Shown: positions 1 through 8,580 of the stretch, one piece after another
How the letters are laid out: every line of letters begins with the position of its first letter
Numbering within the stretch: position 1 is the first letter of the stretch
Assembly (NCBI GenBank): GCA_947252755.1
Contig: CAMXWV010000004.1
Span: 62,001 to 126,000 of the forward strand
Reading direction: 5' to 3'
DNA from: an uncultured Dermabacter sp.
Lineage (GTDB): Bacteria; Actinomycetota; Actinomycetes; Actinomycetales; Dermabacteraceae
DNA: 64,000 nucleotides
Notes under the pieces: generated by a model
What the model was told of the DNA's origin: nothing
The model's input: the letters and a program-made list of their open reading frames with translations, nothing else
The model's database searches: none
Position numbers and translations under genes: made by a program

Positions 1-52
1 CGGTGGTTGATGTTTACCTTCGTCACGTGGCCACCGTGATGGCCTCTGTCCC

Positions 53-1324
53 GTGACGCAGAGTTCGGTGACGTCCAGCTCCGTGAAGCCCAGCTCCGTG
101 AAGCAGAGTTCCGTGATGCCGCATCCGGTGGACCGCTCGCACCCGCGCCGCCGCATCACCGTGCTCGGAGCCACCGGCTCCATCGGCACCCAGGCCGCGG
201 ATGTCCTGTCCCGGTACCCGGACACTGCGCGGGTGCACACGCTTGCCGCCACCGGCACCCGCCCGCAGCAGCTCGCTGAGCAGATCTGCAGTCTGCGGCC
301 TGAACGGGTGGCGCTCAGCGATGAGACCCGGGTTGACGCCGTTCAGCGGGCCCTGGCCGAATGCGCACCAGGAGTAGCCCAGCCGCAGTTCACTGCCGGG
401 CCGGACGCGGTCATCGCCGCCGCCGGAGATCTTGGCGAGGGGGACGTGGTGCTCAATGCCATGACCGGTTCCGTGGGCCTTGCGCCATCCCTGGCAGCGC
501 TCGAATCCGGTGCCCGACTGGCGCTGGCGAACAAAGAGACCCTGGTGGCGGGCGGATCCCTCGTGACTCGCGCGGCCGCGCCCGGCCAGCTGCTGCCAGT
601 GGACTCTGAACACACCGCGATTGCCGAATGCCTAGCGGGGATCCGGCCCGATCATGTGCGCCGCCTGGTGGTGACCGCCTCCGGCGGCCCGTTCCGCGGC
701 CGCACCCGCGATGAGCTGACGGAGGTGACGCCGCAGCAGGCGCTTGCCCACCCCACCTGGGAGATGGGGCGCGTCATCACCACGAACTCCGCCACCCTGG
801 TCAACAAAGCGCTGGAAGTGATCGAGGCGTGCTGGCTGTTCAACCTGCCCGAGGAACGGGTGGAGGTGGTGGTGCACCCGCAGTCCATCGTGCACTCCAT
901 GGTCACCGCGGTGGACGGCTCCACCATCGCCCAGGCAAGCCCGCCCGATATGCGCCTGGCGATCGGCTGGGCGCTCGCCTATCCGGATCGGCTCGACCAC
1001 CTTGCCGCCGCGCTCGATTTCAGCCAGGCGCAGCAGTGGACCTTCGAACCGCTGGATGAGGACACATTCCCCGCAGTCCGCATCGCCAGACGCGCCTTCC
1101 GCGACGGCGGCACCCGCATGGCGCAGTACAACGCCGCGAATGAAGAGCTGGTGGATGCCTTCCATGAGGGGCGGATCGGATTCCTGGACATTGTGGACCT
1201 CCTCGAGGCGGTCATCACTGATCCGGCCTCGCCCGCGTCGGCGCCCCGCAGTGTGCAGGACGTGCAGGATGCGGAGCAGTGGGCACGTGCTCGCGCCCAC
1301 CAGCTGATCGGCCAACGCGGATGA
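53..1324 (+). CDS. dxr: 1-deoxy-D-xylulose 5-phosphate reductoisomerase
   Basis: Cytosolic NADPH- and metal-dependent enzyme that converts DXP to 2-C-methyl-D-erythritol 4-phosphate, the first committed step of the MEP isoprenoid pathway. The NADPH-binding loop GATGSIGTQ, the LANKETLVAGG segment, the metal/substrate segments PVDSEHTAI and TASGGPF, the HPTWEMG...NSATLVNKALEVIEA block and the C-terminal YNAANEE are all readable. The frame from GTG 53 gives 423 aa, slightly long for the family. ATG 116 would give 402 aa starting just before the conserved core. Neither start has a clear Shine-Dalgarno sequence. The extra N-terminus comes from a 15-bp tandem repeat that keeps the frame, which mildly favours translation. 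The stop overlaps rseP by 4 bp. Function is certain, the start is not. Confidence 0.95.
   Translation: MTQSSVTSSSVKPSSVKQSSVMPHPVDRSHPRRRITVLGATGSIGTQAADVLSRYPDTARVHTLAATGTRPQQLAEQICSLRPERVALSDETRVDAVQRALAECAPGVAQPQFTAGPDAVIAAAGDLGEGDVVLNAMTGSVGLAPSLAALESGARLALANKETLVAGGSLVTRAAAPGQLLPVDSEHTAIAECLAGIRPDHVRRLVVTASGGPFRGRTRDELTEVTPQQALAHPTWEMGRVITTNSATLVNKALEVIEACWLFNLPEERVEVVVHPQSIVHSMVTAVDGSTIAQASPPDMRLAIGWALAYPDRLDHLAAALDFSQAQQWTFEPLDEDTFPAVRIARRAFRDGGTRMAQYNAANEELVDAFHEGRIGFLDIVDLLEAVITDPASPASAPRSVQDVQDAEQWARARAHQLIGQRG
62..121 (+). repeat. Four 15-bp tandem repeats at the dxr 5' end
   Basis: Four consecutive 15-bp units (62-76, 77-91, 92-106, 107-121) share the core AG(T/C)TC(C/G)GTGA. Read in the dxr frame they encode repeated S-S-V-x-x. 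Each unit contains an in-frame GTG, so the block offers several candidate start codons. The repeat lies outside the conserved enzyme fold. Confidence 0.8.
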
Positions 1325-2664
1325 GCGTTCTGCTGTACGCGCTCGGTGTGATCGCGATCGCGCTCGGGCTCGCAGTGTCGATTGCGCTGCACGAGGTAGG
1401 CCACCTGGTGCCGGCGAAGCGATTCGGGGTGCGCGTCACCCAATACATGATCGGATTCGGCCCCACCATCTGGTCCCGCCGGCGGGGCGAGACCGAATAC
1501 GGCATCAAGGCGATTCCGCTCGGCGGCTATATCCGCATGATCGGCATGTACCCGCCGCACAAAGGGGATGCTCCCGGCACGATCCGCGAGGACTCCACCG
1601 GCTTCTTCCAGCAGATGAGCGAGGAAGCAAAAGAGTGGGAGGCCGCTCAGTACGATCCGGCCGAACAGCACCGCACCTTCAGCGCGCTGAGCGTGCCGAA
1701 GAAGCTCACGGTGATGCTCGGCGGCCCGGTGATGAACCTGCTGCTGTCCGTGCTGTTCCTGGCGATCCTGCTGTTCGGGTTCGGCATGCCCACCACCTCT
1801 GCGCAGATCAGCACCGTGTCCGCGTGCGTGCTGCCAGCCTCCGCTCCGGCTGACGCATCCTGTGACGGCATGCCGGCCGCGCCCGCTGCCGCCGCAGGCA
1901 TCAAGCCCGGTGACGTGGTCACCGCGATCAACGGCGAAGCAGTCAGCGACTTCGCGGATCTCAGCCGCATCATCCGCGAACACCCAGCGCAGACCGTCAC
2001 CATCGACCTGATCCGTGACGGCGCCCCCATGACCGTGACCGCCACGCCGATCGCGAATGATGTGGTGAAGTTCGATGCGAACGGCGCCCCGGTCACAGGA
2101 CCGGACGGAGCTGTGCAGACGGAGCAGGCAGGGTTCCTCGGCGTCTCCGGAACGCCCACAATGGAGCGCGGATCGATCACCGACCTGCCGCAGATGCTGT
2201 GGCGCACCTTCTCCGGCACCGCGACGGTGGTGCTGACCCTGCCGATGCGCCTCTATGACATTGCGGTCACGGTTGTCACCGACCAGCCGCGGGACCCGAA
2301 CGGCCCGCTCGGAGTGGTGGGCGTGAGCCGCCTGGCCGGCGAGGTGGCGTCAGCCGAGGTGGCCGGGTTCGAGATGAAGGAGCGGACGTGGATGCTGCTC
2401 TCGATGATGGCCTCACTGAATATGGCCCTGTTCGTGTTCAATCTGATCCCGCTGATGCCGCTGGACGGCGGTCATGTGCTCGGTGCGCTCATCGAAGGCG
2501 TGCGGAGGCAGATCGCTCGGCTGCGGGGCCGTCCGGATCCCGGCCCGGTGGACATGTCCCGCCTGCTCCCGCTCACCAACGCGGTTGCGCTGGCGTTCAT
2601 CGCCATGAGCGTGCTGCTGCTCTATGCGGACATCGTCAAACCGATCACCCTGTTCGGCCGCTGA
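1321..2664 (+). CDS. rseP: Site-2 intramembrane zinc metalloprotease (RseP/Rip1 type)
   Basis: Polytopic membrane protease of the S2P family, which cleaves anti-sigma factors and other transmembrane proteins within the bilayer. It is 447 aa from ATG 1321, which overlaps the dxr stop as ATGA. The zinc motif HEVGH is at residues 24-28 in the first membrane helix, and the partner motif in NLIPLMPLDGGHV lies near the C-terminus. A PDZ domain sits in between, around the segment AGIKPGDVVTAINGEAVSDF. An upstream in-frame ATG at 1279 would run 42 nt into dxr and is less likely. The dxr-rseP-ispG order matches Rv2870c-Rv2868c of M. tuberculosis, where this gene is rip1. Confidence 0.93.
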   Translation: MSVLLYALGVIAIALGLAVSIALHEVGHLVPAKRFGVRVTQYMIGFGPTIWSRRRGETEYGIKAIPLGGYIRMIGMYPPHKGDAPGTIREDSTGFFQQMSEEAKEWEAAQYDPAEQHRTFSALSVPKKLTVMLGGPVMNLLLSVLFLAILLFGFGMPTTSAQISTVSACVLPASAPADASCDGMPAAPAAAAGIKPGDVVTAINGEAVSDFADLSRIIREHPAQTVTIDLIRDGAPMTVTATPIANDVVKFDANGAPVTGPDGAVQTEQAGFLGVSGTPTMERGSITDLPQMLWRTFSGTATVVLTLPMRLYDIAVTVVTDQPRDPNGPLGVVGVSRLAGEVASAEVAGFEMKERTWMLLSMMASLNMALFVFNLIPLMPLDGGHVLGALIEGVRRQIARLRGRPDPGPVDMSRLLPLTNAVALAFIAMSVLLLYADIVKPITLFGR

Positions 2665-2721
2665 GCGTGAAGATTCGGTGCACCGGTGGGCTTCCACCAG
2701 AGCACAGGAGATAATGGACGG

Positions 2722-3873
2722 GTGAATACCGCAGTGAGCCTTGGCATCCCGTCCGTCCGCGAGAACCCGGTCATCTCCCCGCGCCGCCCCACCCGCATGG
2801 TGAAGCTCGGGGACATCGCTGTGGGTGGAGACGCGCCGATCACGGTGCAGTCGATGACCACCACGCCCACGCATGACATCAACGCGACGCTTCAGCAGAT
2901 CGCGGAGCTGACCACCGCCGGCTGCGATATCGTGCGCGTGGCCTGCCCACGCCAAGAGGATGCCGACGCGCTCAAGATCATTGCGATGAAGTCCCCGATC
3001 CCAGTGATCGCGGACATCCACTTCCAGCCGAAGTATGTGTTCGCTGCGATCGAAGCCGGCTGTGCCGGCGTGCGCGTGAACCCCGGCAATATCCGCCGTT
3101 TCGACGACCAGGTCAAGGAGATCGCGCAGGCGGCGAGCGACCACGGCACCGCGCTGCGCATCGGTGTGAACGCGGGATCGATCGATCCGCGCATGATGAA
3201 GGGAGACCGGGTCACCCCCGAAGCGCTGGTGGCGTCCGCGAAATGGGAAGCGTCCCTGTTCGAAGAGCATGGCTTCCATGACTTCGCCATCTCCGTGAAG
3301 CACAACGACCCCGTGATCATGGTGGACGCCTACCGGCAGCTCTCCGAGGAGGGGGATTGGCCGCTGCACCTCGGCGTGACCGAGGCCGGCCCCGCCTTCC
3401 AGGGCACCATCAAGTCTGCGGTCGCGTTCGGCATCCTGCTCGGTGAAGGCATCGGGGACACTATCCGCGTGTCTCTCTCCGCACCCCCGGTGGAAGAGGT
3501 GAAGGTGGGCAACCAGATCCTCCAATCCCTCAACCTCAAGCCGCGCAAGCTGGACATCGTCTCCTGCCCGTCCTGCGGCCGCGCCCAGGTGGACGTGTTC
3601 ACCCTTGCGGAGGAGGTTACCGAGGGGCTCAAGCACATCGAGGCGCCGCTGCGCGTGGCTGTGATGGGCTGCGTGGTGAACGGGCCGGGCGAAGCGCGCG
3701 AGGCTGACCTCGGAGTTGCCTCCGGCAATGGCAAGGGACAGATCTTTGTGAAGGGTGAAGTCATCAAGACTGTGCCCGAAGCCGAAATCGTTCCCACCCT
3801 GCTCGCGGAGGCGAACCGCATCGCTGCGGAGATGGGGGAGAGCGGCGCCCCCGAGGTTTCGGTCGGCGCATGA
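2722..3873 (+). CDS. ispG: 4-hydroxy-3-methylbut-2-enyl diphosphate synthase (IspG/GcpE)
   Basis: Iron-sulfur enzyme of the MEP pathway that reductively converts methylerythritol cyclodiphosphate to HMBPP. It is 383 aa from GTG 2722. AGGAG at 2706-2710 is 11 nt upstream, and the N-terminus VNTAVSLGIPSV resembles the usual actinobacterial start. Visible signatures are VQSMTTTPTHD, the ADIHFQPKY and RVNPGNI segments of the TIM barrel, and the [4Fe-4S] cysteines in CPSCGRAQVD and GCVVNGPGEA. It follows rseP by 57 bp and is probably cotranscribed with dxr and rseP, placing two MEP enzymes in one unit. Confidence 0.95.
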   Translation: MNTAVSLGIPSVRENPVISPRRPTRMVKLGDIAVGGDAPITVQSMTTTPTHDINATLQQIAELTTAGCDIVRVACPRQEDADALKIIAMKSPIPVIADIHFQPKYVFAAIEAGCAGVRVNPGNIRRFDDQVKEIAQAASDHGTALRIGVNAGSIDPRMMKGDRVTPEALVASAKWEASLFEEHGFHDFAISVKHNDPVIMVDAYRQLSEEGDWPLHLGVTEAGPAFQGTIKSAVAFGILLGEGIGDTIRVSLSAPPVEEVKVGNQILQSLNLKPRKLDIVSCPSCGRAQVDVFTLAEEVTEGLKHIEAPLRVAVMGCVVNGPGEAREADLGVASGNGKGQIFVKGEVIKTVPEAEIVPTLLAEANRIAAEMGESGAPEVSVGA

Positions 3874-3880
3874 CGCGCCG

Positions 3881-4738
3881 ATGATCAGCCTGTTCCGCCG
3901 GCCGCAGGAGGGTGTACGGGCGATCACCTCGCACACGGCGGGCGACGCACTCGGCCTTCTTGCCCAGTCCCCGGCGCTGAATGCCCTGGCCGGCGCCCGG
4001 CTGGAGGAGATCCGCTCCAGTCTCACACTGGGCCGCGAATTCTCAGGCCTGTTCACCGGCGGTGAGATCACCGCGGTGCTGTGGCATGGGGTGAGCCTCA
4101 GCCTCTACGGCAGCGTGAGCCCCGCCGAGCTGGACGCGCTCGCAGACCGTGCGCTGATGCGCAATCCCCGGTTCTCCTCGATCACGGGGGACAGCGCAGC
4201 CGTGCGGGACCTGTTCACACGGCTGCGGGACCGCATTCAGAAGCCGCGCGATGAACGGTGGAGGCAGCCGCTGCTGGCCGCGTCGGCCGCCCCGCAGTGC
4301 CTGCTCAGCGAAGAGCTGAGGCCAGCTCGACCGCAGGAGGCCGAGCTGGTGTACCCGGCGGCGGTGGCGATGTTCATTGAGGAAGTGGGCGTGGACCCCA
4401 CCCGGTTCGATGGGGGCCGCTCCTATCGGGCTCGGGTGCAGCAGATGATCCGCGAACGCCGCACCTATATTGTGCGCCGCGGTGATGAGCTCGTGTTCAA
4501 AGCGGATGTGGGGGCGCTGTTCCAGAACACCGCGCAGATCCATGGTGTGTGGACGGACCCCGCCCACCGCGGGCAGGGCATTGCCCGGGAGGCGATGGCG
4601 GCCCTGGTTCCGCTGGTGCGCGCCGATCACGCCTCCGAGGTGACCCTGTATGTCAATGACTTCAACACCCCAGCCCGGCGCGCCTACGACGCAGCGGGCT
4701 TCCGTCAGGTGGGCGAAGTGGCCACGCTGCTGTTCTGA
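3881..4738 (+). CDS. GNAT acetyltransferase with N-terminal DUF4081
   Basis: Predicted acetyl-CoA-dependent N-acyltransferase of 285 aa from ATG 3881, 7 nt after the ispG stop. The C-terminal half is a GNAT domain: HGVWTDPAHRGQGIAREAMAAL contains the acetyl-CoA-binding R/Q-x-x-G-x-A type loop, followed by VTLYVNDFNTPARRAYDAAGF. The N-terminal half is the DUF4081-type region seen in actinobacterial proteins encoded next to ispG, such as Rv2867c. The substrate is unknown. The last 34 bp overlap the 3' end of the convergent alarmone synthetase gene. Confidence 0.85.
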   Translation: MISLFRRPQEGVRAITSHTAGDALGLLAQSPALNALAGARLEEIRSSLTLGREFSGLFTGGEITAVLWHGVSLSLYGSVSPAELDALADRALMRNPRFSSITGDSAAVRDLFTRLRDRIQKPRDERWRQPLLAASAAPQCLLSEELRPARPQEAELVYPAAVAMFIEEVGVDPTRFDGGRSYRARVQQMIRERRTYIVRRGDELVFKADVGALFQNTAQIHGVWTDPAHRGQGIAREAMAALVPLVRADHASEVTLYVNDFNTPARRAYDAAGFRQVGEVATLLF

Positions 4739-5475
4739 GCGGGACGCTGGCTGACGGTCGGATCCGGATCGGCGCCGGCATCGGTTCGGATCTGAGTCAT
4801 CTGCGCATCGAGGTCCGCTGCGGTCAGTGCGATCTCGCGCAGCGTGCTGGCAAGGTGTTCCGGCAAGTCTCCGCGGAACTTATAGATCAGCTCATGTTCG
4901 GCACTTGCCCAGAAGTCCATGGCGATGGTGCGGATCTGGATCTCCACCGGCACCTGAACAGCTCCGGAGGCAAGGAATACCGGCACCTGAACGATCAGAT
5001 GCAGCGATCGGTACCCGTTCGGCTTGGGAGTGCGGATGTAGTCCTTCAGCTCCAGCATGGTGATGTCCTGCTGGGCGGACAGCATGTCCGCCACTCGGTA
5101 GCAGTCAGACACGTAGCGGCAGGTGATCCGCACCCCGGCGATGTCCTGAATGGAGGCGCGGATCGCGTCGAGCTCAGGCGGGCATTGGATGCGCTGCATC
5201 TTCTGCAGCAGCGACTCCAGGCTCTTCACCCGGGTCTTCACGTGTTCGATCGGGTTGTGCGCGGCAAGCGCAGCGTGCTCCTCGTTGAGGATCTCCACTT
5301 TCGTTTCGATCTCCTTGAGGCCGAACTCGTAGTGCAGCAGGAACATGTTCAGCTCCTGGCGCATCCGGCGCAGCATCTCCTGCGGGCTCTGCCCGTCCGG
5401 TCCCGCGGCAAGCAGGCGGCGCATCAGCTCCACCAGCTGCGGGTCAGGGTCGAACGGGGGTCTCTGGTCTGACAT
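4705..5475 (-). CDS. Small alarmone synthetase, RelQ/YjbM-like (p)ppGpp synthetase
   Basis: Stand-alone (p)ppGpp synthetase of 256 aa without the HD hydrolase, TGS or ACT domains of full-length Rel. The sequence shows the RelA/SpoT nucleotidyltransferase core: HVKTRVKSLESLLQKM, DIAGVRITCRYVSD with the catalytic Asp region, PNGYRSLHLIV, and VEIQIRTIAMDFWASAEHELIYK. The C-terminal tail is low complexity. AAAGGA lies 6 nt before the ATG at 5475. A TAGGCT hexamer and a small GC-rich hairpin sit further upstream in the 96-bp region shared with proS. The 3' end overlaps the GNAT gene by 34 bp on the opposite strand. Confidence 0.9.
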   Translation of the reverse strand: MSDQRPPFDPDPQLVELMRRLLAAGPDGQSPQEMLRRMRQELNMFLLHYEFGLKEIETKVEILNEEHAALAAHNPIEHVKTRVKSLESLLQKMQRIQCPPELDAIRASIQDIAGVRITCRYVSDCYRVADMLSAQQDITMLELKDYIRTPKPNGYRSLHLIVQVPVFLASGAVQVPVEIQIRTIAMDFWASAEHELIYKFRGDLPEHLASTLREIALTAADLDAQMTQIRTDAGADPDPTVSQRPAQNSSVATSPT

Positions 5476-5571
5476 CGTGGTCCTTTCACGGGGTCCCCCG
5501 TGAGCCTAGTGGACTGGCCCTGGCGGTAGACTGGCCCGGCATCCCATCCACGCGTCCAGGAGGCTGACTCG

Positions 5572-7350
5572 ATGCTCCGTATGTCCACGGCGTTCATTCG
5601 CACACTGCGTGATGACCCGGCCGATGCCGAGGTGGCCAGCCACAAGCTGCTGGTCCGCGCCGGATACATCCGCCGTGCCGCCCCCGGCATCTACACGTGG
5701 CTGCCGCTGGGCCTGAAGGTGATGCGCAAGGTGGAGCAGATCGTCCGTGAAGAGATGGATGCTGCGGGAAGTCAGGAGCTGCTGTTCCCGGCGCTGCTGC
5801 CGAGCGAGCCATATGAGGCAACGGGCCGCTGGGAGGACTACGGCCCGAACCTGTTCCGTCTCAAGGATCGCCGGGAGAAGGACTACCTGCTCGCGCCCAC
5901 CCATGAGGAGATGTTCACTCTCCTGGTGAAGGACATGTTCTCCTCCTACAAGGATCTGCCGGTTTCGCTGTACCAGATCCAGCACAAGTATCGTGACGAG
6001 GCCCGGCCGCGTGCAGGGCTGCTGCGAGTGCGCGAGTTCATCATGAAGGATGCCTACTCATTCGATATCGACGATGAGGGACTGGAGCGCTCCTACCTGG
6101 CGATGCGTGAGGCGTACACGCGGATCTTCACCCGGCTGGGCCTGGAGTTTGTGATCGCCAAAGCGGATGCGGGCGCTATGGGCGGCTCCCGTTCCGAGGA
6201 GTTCCTGCACCCCACTCCAGTGGGGGAGGACACGATAGTGATGAGCCCCGGCGGCTACGCTGCGAACGTGGAAGCTGTGACCACCGTGGCCCCTGAGCCG
6301 TTGAGCGCGGAGCAGATCGCTGAGCTTCCTGCCGCGCAGAACGTGCGCACTCCGGGCGCCGGCACTATCGCTGGCCTGGTGGACTTCCTCAACGAGAACA
6401 CGCCGCGCTCGGACGGTCGCGCATGGGAAGCAGCTGACACCCTCAAGGCGCTTGCCTACGTGCTCACTCACCCGGACGGCACCGAGGAGCCGGTTCTGGT
6501 CATGATCCCCGGTGAGCGCAATGCTGACGAGAAGCGCCTGGAGGCAGCATTCTCTCCCGCGGAGGTTCGCCCCTTTGAGGAGGCGGACTTTGAGAAGCAC
6601 CCCCAGTTCGTCAAGGGCTATATCGGCCCGGCCGGCTTCGGCGCTGACACCGAGCGGGGCGGCAATGGTGTGCGGGTGCTGGTGGACCCTCGAGCGCAGG
6701 ATGGCACCGTGTGGGTGGCCGGCGCCAACAGCGCCGACGAGCACACGATCAACCTGGTGGCGGGGCGTGACTTCCATGCCGATGCGTTCATCGAAGTGGC
6801 TGATGTGCGCGATGGGGACCCGGCTCCGGACGGCTCCGGGCCGCTCAGCCTCACCCGCGGCATGGAGATGGGCCATATCTTCCAGCTGGGCCGCGCGTAC
6901 GCCCAGGCGCTGGGCCTGACGGTGCTTGACGAGAACGGCAAGCAGAAGGCGGTCACGATGGGCTCCTACGGTGTGGGAGTCACCCGTGCGGTGGCAGCCA
7001 TTGTGGAGACCTTCCACGATGACAAGGGGCTTGTGTGGCCGCGAGCCATCGCCCCGATGGATGTGCATATCCTTGCCACCGGCAAGGACCAGGCTGCGTT
7101 CGAGAAAGCTGAGGAGATCGCTGCAGCGCTGGAGGCCGAGGGGCTTGAGGTGCTCTATGACGACCGTCCGAAGGTATCGCCGGGCGTGAAGTTCAAGGAT
7201 GCTGAGCTGCTCGGCATGCCCACCACCGTGGTGGTGGGGCGCTCCCTGGCGAACGGGGTCGTTGAAGTGCGCGACCGTGCCGCGGGGACCACGGAGGAAG
7301 TGCCGGTGGACGCGGCGGTTCAGGAGGTTCTCGCGCAGGTGCGCGGGTGA
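5572..7350 (+). CDS. proS: Prolyl-tRNA synthetase, bacterial type
   Basis: Class II aminoacyl-tRNA synthetase that charges tRNA-Pro. It is 592 aa from ATG 5572 with a good Shine-Dalgarno CCAGGAGG 8 nt upstream. Motif 1 is around RRAAPGIYTWLPLGLKVM and motif 2 is YRDEARPRAGLLRVREFIMKDAYSFD. The bacterial editing insertion lies roughly between residues 220 and 400, motif 3 is MGSYGVGVTRAVAAIVE, and the C-terminal anticodon-binding domain follows. A TAGACT hexamer at 5527-5532 is a possible -10. The last 18 nt are repeated 26 bp downstream. Confidence 0.97.
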   Translation: MLRMSTAFIRTLRDDPADAEVASHKLLVRAGYIRRAAPGIYTWLPLGLKVMRKVEQIVREEMDAAGSQELLFPALLPSEPYEATGRWEDYGPNLFRLKDRREKDYLLAPTHEEMFTLLVKDMFSSYKDLPVSLYQIQHKYRDEARPRAGLLRVREFIMKDAYSFDIDDEGLERSYLAMREAYTRIFTRLGLEFVIAKADAGAMGGSRSEEFLHPTPVGEDTIVMSPGGYAANVEAVTTVAPEPLSAEQIAELPAAQNVRTPGAGTIAGLVDFLNENTPRSDGRAWEAADTLKALAYVLTHPDGTEEPVLVMIPGERNADEKRLEAAFSPAEVRPFEEADFEKHPQFVKGYIGPAGFGADTERGGNGVRVLVDPRAQDGTVWVAGANSADEHTINLVAGRDFHADAFIEVADVRDGDPAPDGSGPLSLTRGMEMGHIFQLGRAYAQALGLTVLDENGKQKAVTMGSYGVGVTRAVAAIVETFHDDKGLVWPRAIAPMDVHILATGKDQAAFEKAEEIAAALEAEGLEVLYDDRPKVSPGVKFKDAELLGMPTTVVVGRSLANGVVEVRDRAAGTTEEVPVDAAVQEVLAQVRG

Positions 7351-7376
7351 GAGAAGCAGCGCAGGTGCGCGGCTGA
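7333..7376 (+). repeat. Short direct duplication of the proS 3' end
   Basis: The 18-mer GCGCAGGTGCGCGGGTGA, which includes the proS stop codon, at 7333-7350 recurs at 7359-7376 with one mismatch (17/18). The offset is 26 bp, so the second copy is out of frame and non-coding. Confidence 0.75.
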
Positions 7377-7410
7377 GCCTCCAGTGCGATGGTGGAGCCC
7401 GGTGTCCCGG

Positions 7411-8463
7411 CTAGTCGACGGCGAGGCCGGGCTCTGGGGTGAGCGCGGTTGTGAGCGTACCGAAGACGCCTCCTTCGGATGCCCATCCTGCGATGAACGG
7501 CGCGCGCTGCTCAAAGGTGATCAGTGAACTGAGGCGGATCGCATTGGTGAGTGACTGCTCGGAGATCCGGGTGGACAGCGCTGCCAGCTGCTCATCGGCG
7601 CGGCCGCTCCCGGGAAGGTCATACACGGGTTTCTGCGCCACCTGTTCGGAGCCGATCGCGGCGGCCGCTGTGCCATAGTCCGCTGCGCGGCGGCGATGCT
7701 GGCGGATCCGGCTGGTCAGTGCACTGCGCTGATTCTGCGGGGAGCGTGCCGCGAGCACTTCGAGCGCATACGCGGCGAACCATTCATGCTCCTGTGCCGC
7801 GGTCAGCTGGTCCGGCACTGCATCCTGCGGATCGATGTAGGCAGGGTCAGAGGTGGGAACCGGGCGAGTGGGCGTCACCTCGGCAGTGGTGGGCGGCGCC
7901 GGCAGCTCGAGCGAGGGGCTGATCCGGTGGGCCCGGCTGAGCGCCCAGCAGCTCCATGCGCCGATCGACGCGGTCAGCCGCGCCAGCGAGCCGGACACTT
8001 GAACGGTTGCGTTGATCAGCAGTGCGCGCTGTTCTGTCAGCGCCGTGATCAGGTCGGTGACTGAGGCGCTGCTGTCTGTTGCAGCTGCGGTTGATGCGGC
8101 CGGGCTCGCGGACTGCGCTGTCTGTTTGTTCTCGGCTCCGGTGCGCATCGCCTCACCATGGGCGGCTGCTGCCAGTGAGCATTGCAGCACGAATGCGTGC
8201 AGGGGGGTGTCCGGAGCGAGTTCGGGGGCCGGGGATGGCGCCTTGAGCAGGTCTTGGGCCAGGTGATGGGTGCGGGTGAGCATTGTGACCGCATCCCGGC
8301 GGTACTGTTCGTCGATGCCGGGCGGGGGAGGGGAGTAGGCCTCGGGCTGGCCGATTGCGACCGGGCCTACTCGGCAGGCGCTCAGCGCGGGCAGACTCAG
8401 CGCCGCACTTGCGAGCACCAGCGATCCTCGCAATGCCCGGCGTCGGCTCCATTCAGCGGCCAC
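7411..8463 (-). CDS. Lipoprotein with DUF4439 (ferritin-like fold)
   Basis: Predicted exported lipoprotein of about 350 aa. The N-terminus has an arginine-rich n-region (WSRRRALRGS), a hydrophobic stretch and a lipobox ending LPALSAC. The C-terminal half, including EHEWFAAYALEVLAARSP, resembles the ferritin-like DUF4439 family. The role is unknown and I see no strong metal-ligand pattern to argue for iron binding. GTG 8463 is preferred because GAGAGGAG precedes it; an in-frame GTG at 8481 adds 6 residues. The reversed gene between proS and rimP matches Rv2844, which is also opposite to its neighbours in M. tuberculosis. Confidence 0.8.
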   Translation of the reverse strand: MAAEWSRRRALRGSLVLASAALSLPALSACRVGPVAIGQPEAYSPPPPGIDEQYRRDAVTMLTRTHHLAQDLLKAPSPAPELAPDTPLHAFVLQCSLAAAAHGEAMRTGAENKQTAQSASPAASTAAATDSSASVTDLITALTEQRALLINATVQVSGSLARLTASIGAWSCWALSRAHRISPSLELPAPPTTAEVTPTRPVPTSDPAYIDPQDAVPDQLTAAQEHEWFAAYALEVLAARSPQNQRSALTSRIRQHRRRAADYGTAAAAIGSEQVAQKPVYDLPGSGRADEQLAALSTRISEQSLTNAIRLSSLITFEQRAPFIAGWASEGGVFGTLTTALTPEPGLAVD

Positions 8464-8516
8464 GCGGCTCCTCTCCGTCACTTCCGCGCCCGGTGGGCGG
8501 CGGACTCATCCGGTCA

Positions 8517-8527
8517 TAGACTAGTCT
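8517..8527. promoter_or_regulatory. Divergent overlapping -10 hexamers between DUF4439 gene and rimP
   Basis: TAGACTAGTCT reads as a -10-like TAGTCT/TAGACT on both strands in the short divergent region. No convincing -35 was seen on either strand. Bidirectional promoter use is an inference. Confidence 0.35.
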
Positions 8528-8580
8528 CATCACCTGGCCCTGCTGGGCGAGCACAATCGATAACAGGAAAGGCGAGGCAC

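Noticed and set aside
1..39. Open frame ending at TGA 37-39 (RWLMFTFVTWPP) as the tail of an upstream gene
   Set aside because: Only 12 codons are visible and the sequence matches no family I know. It may be real, but it cannot be supported.
4855..5472. 205-codon open frame antisense to the alarmone synthetase
   Set aside because: The minus-strand frame has clear RelA/SpoT motifs. The plus-strand frame has none and is a GC-bias shadow.
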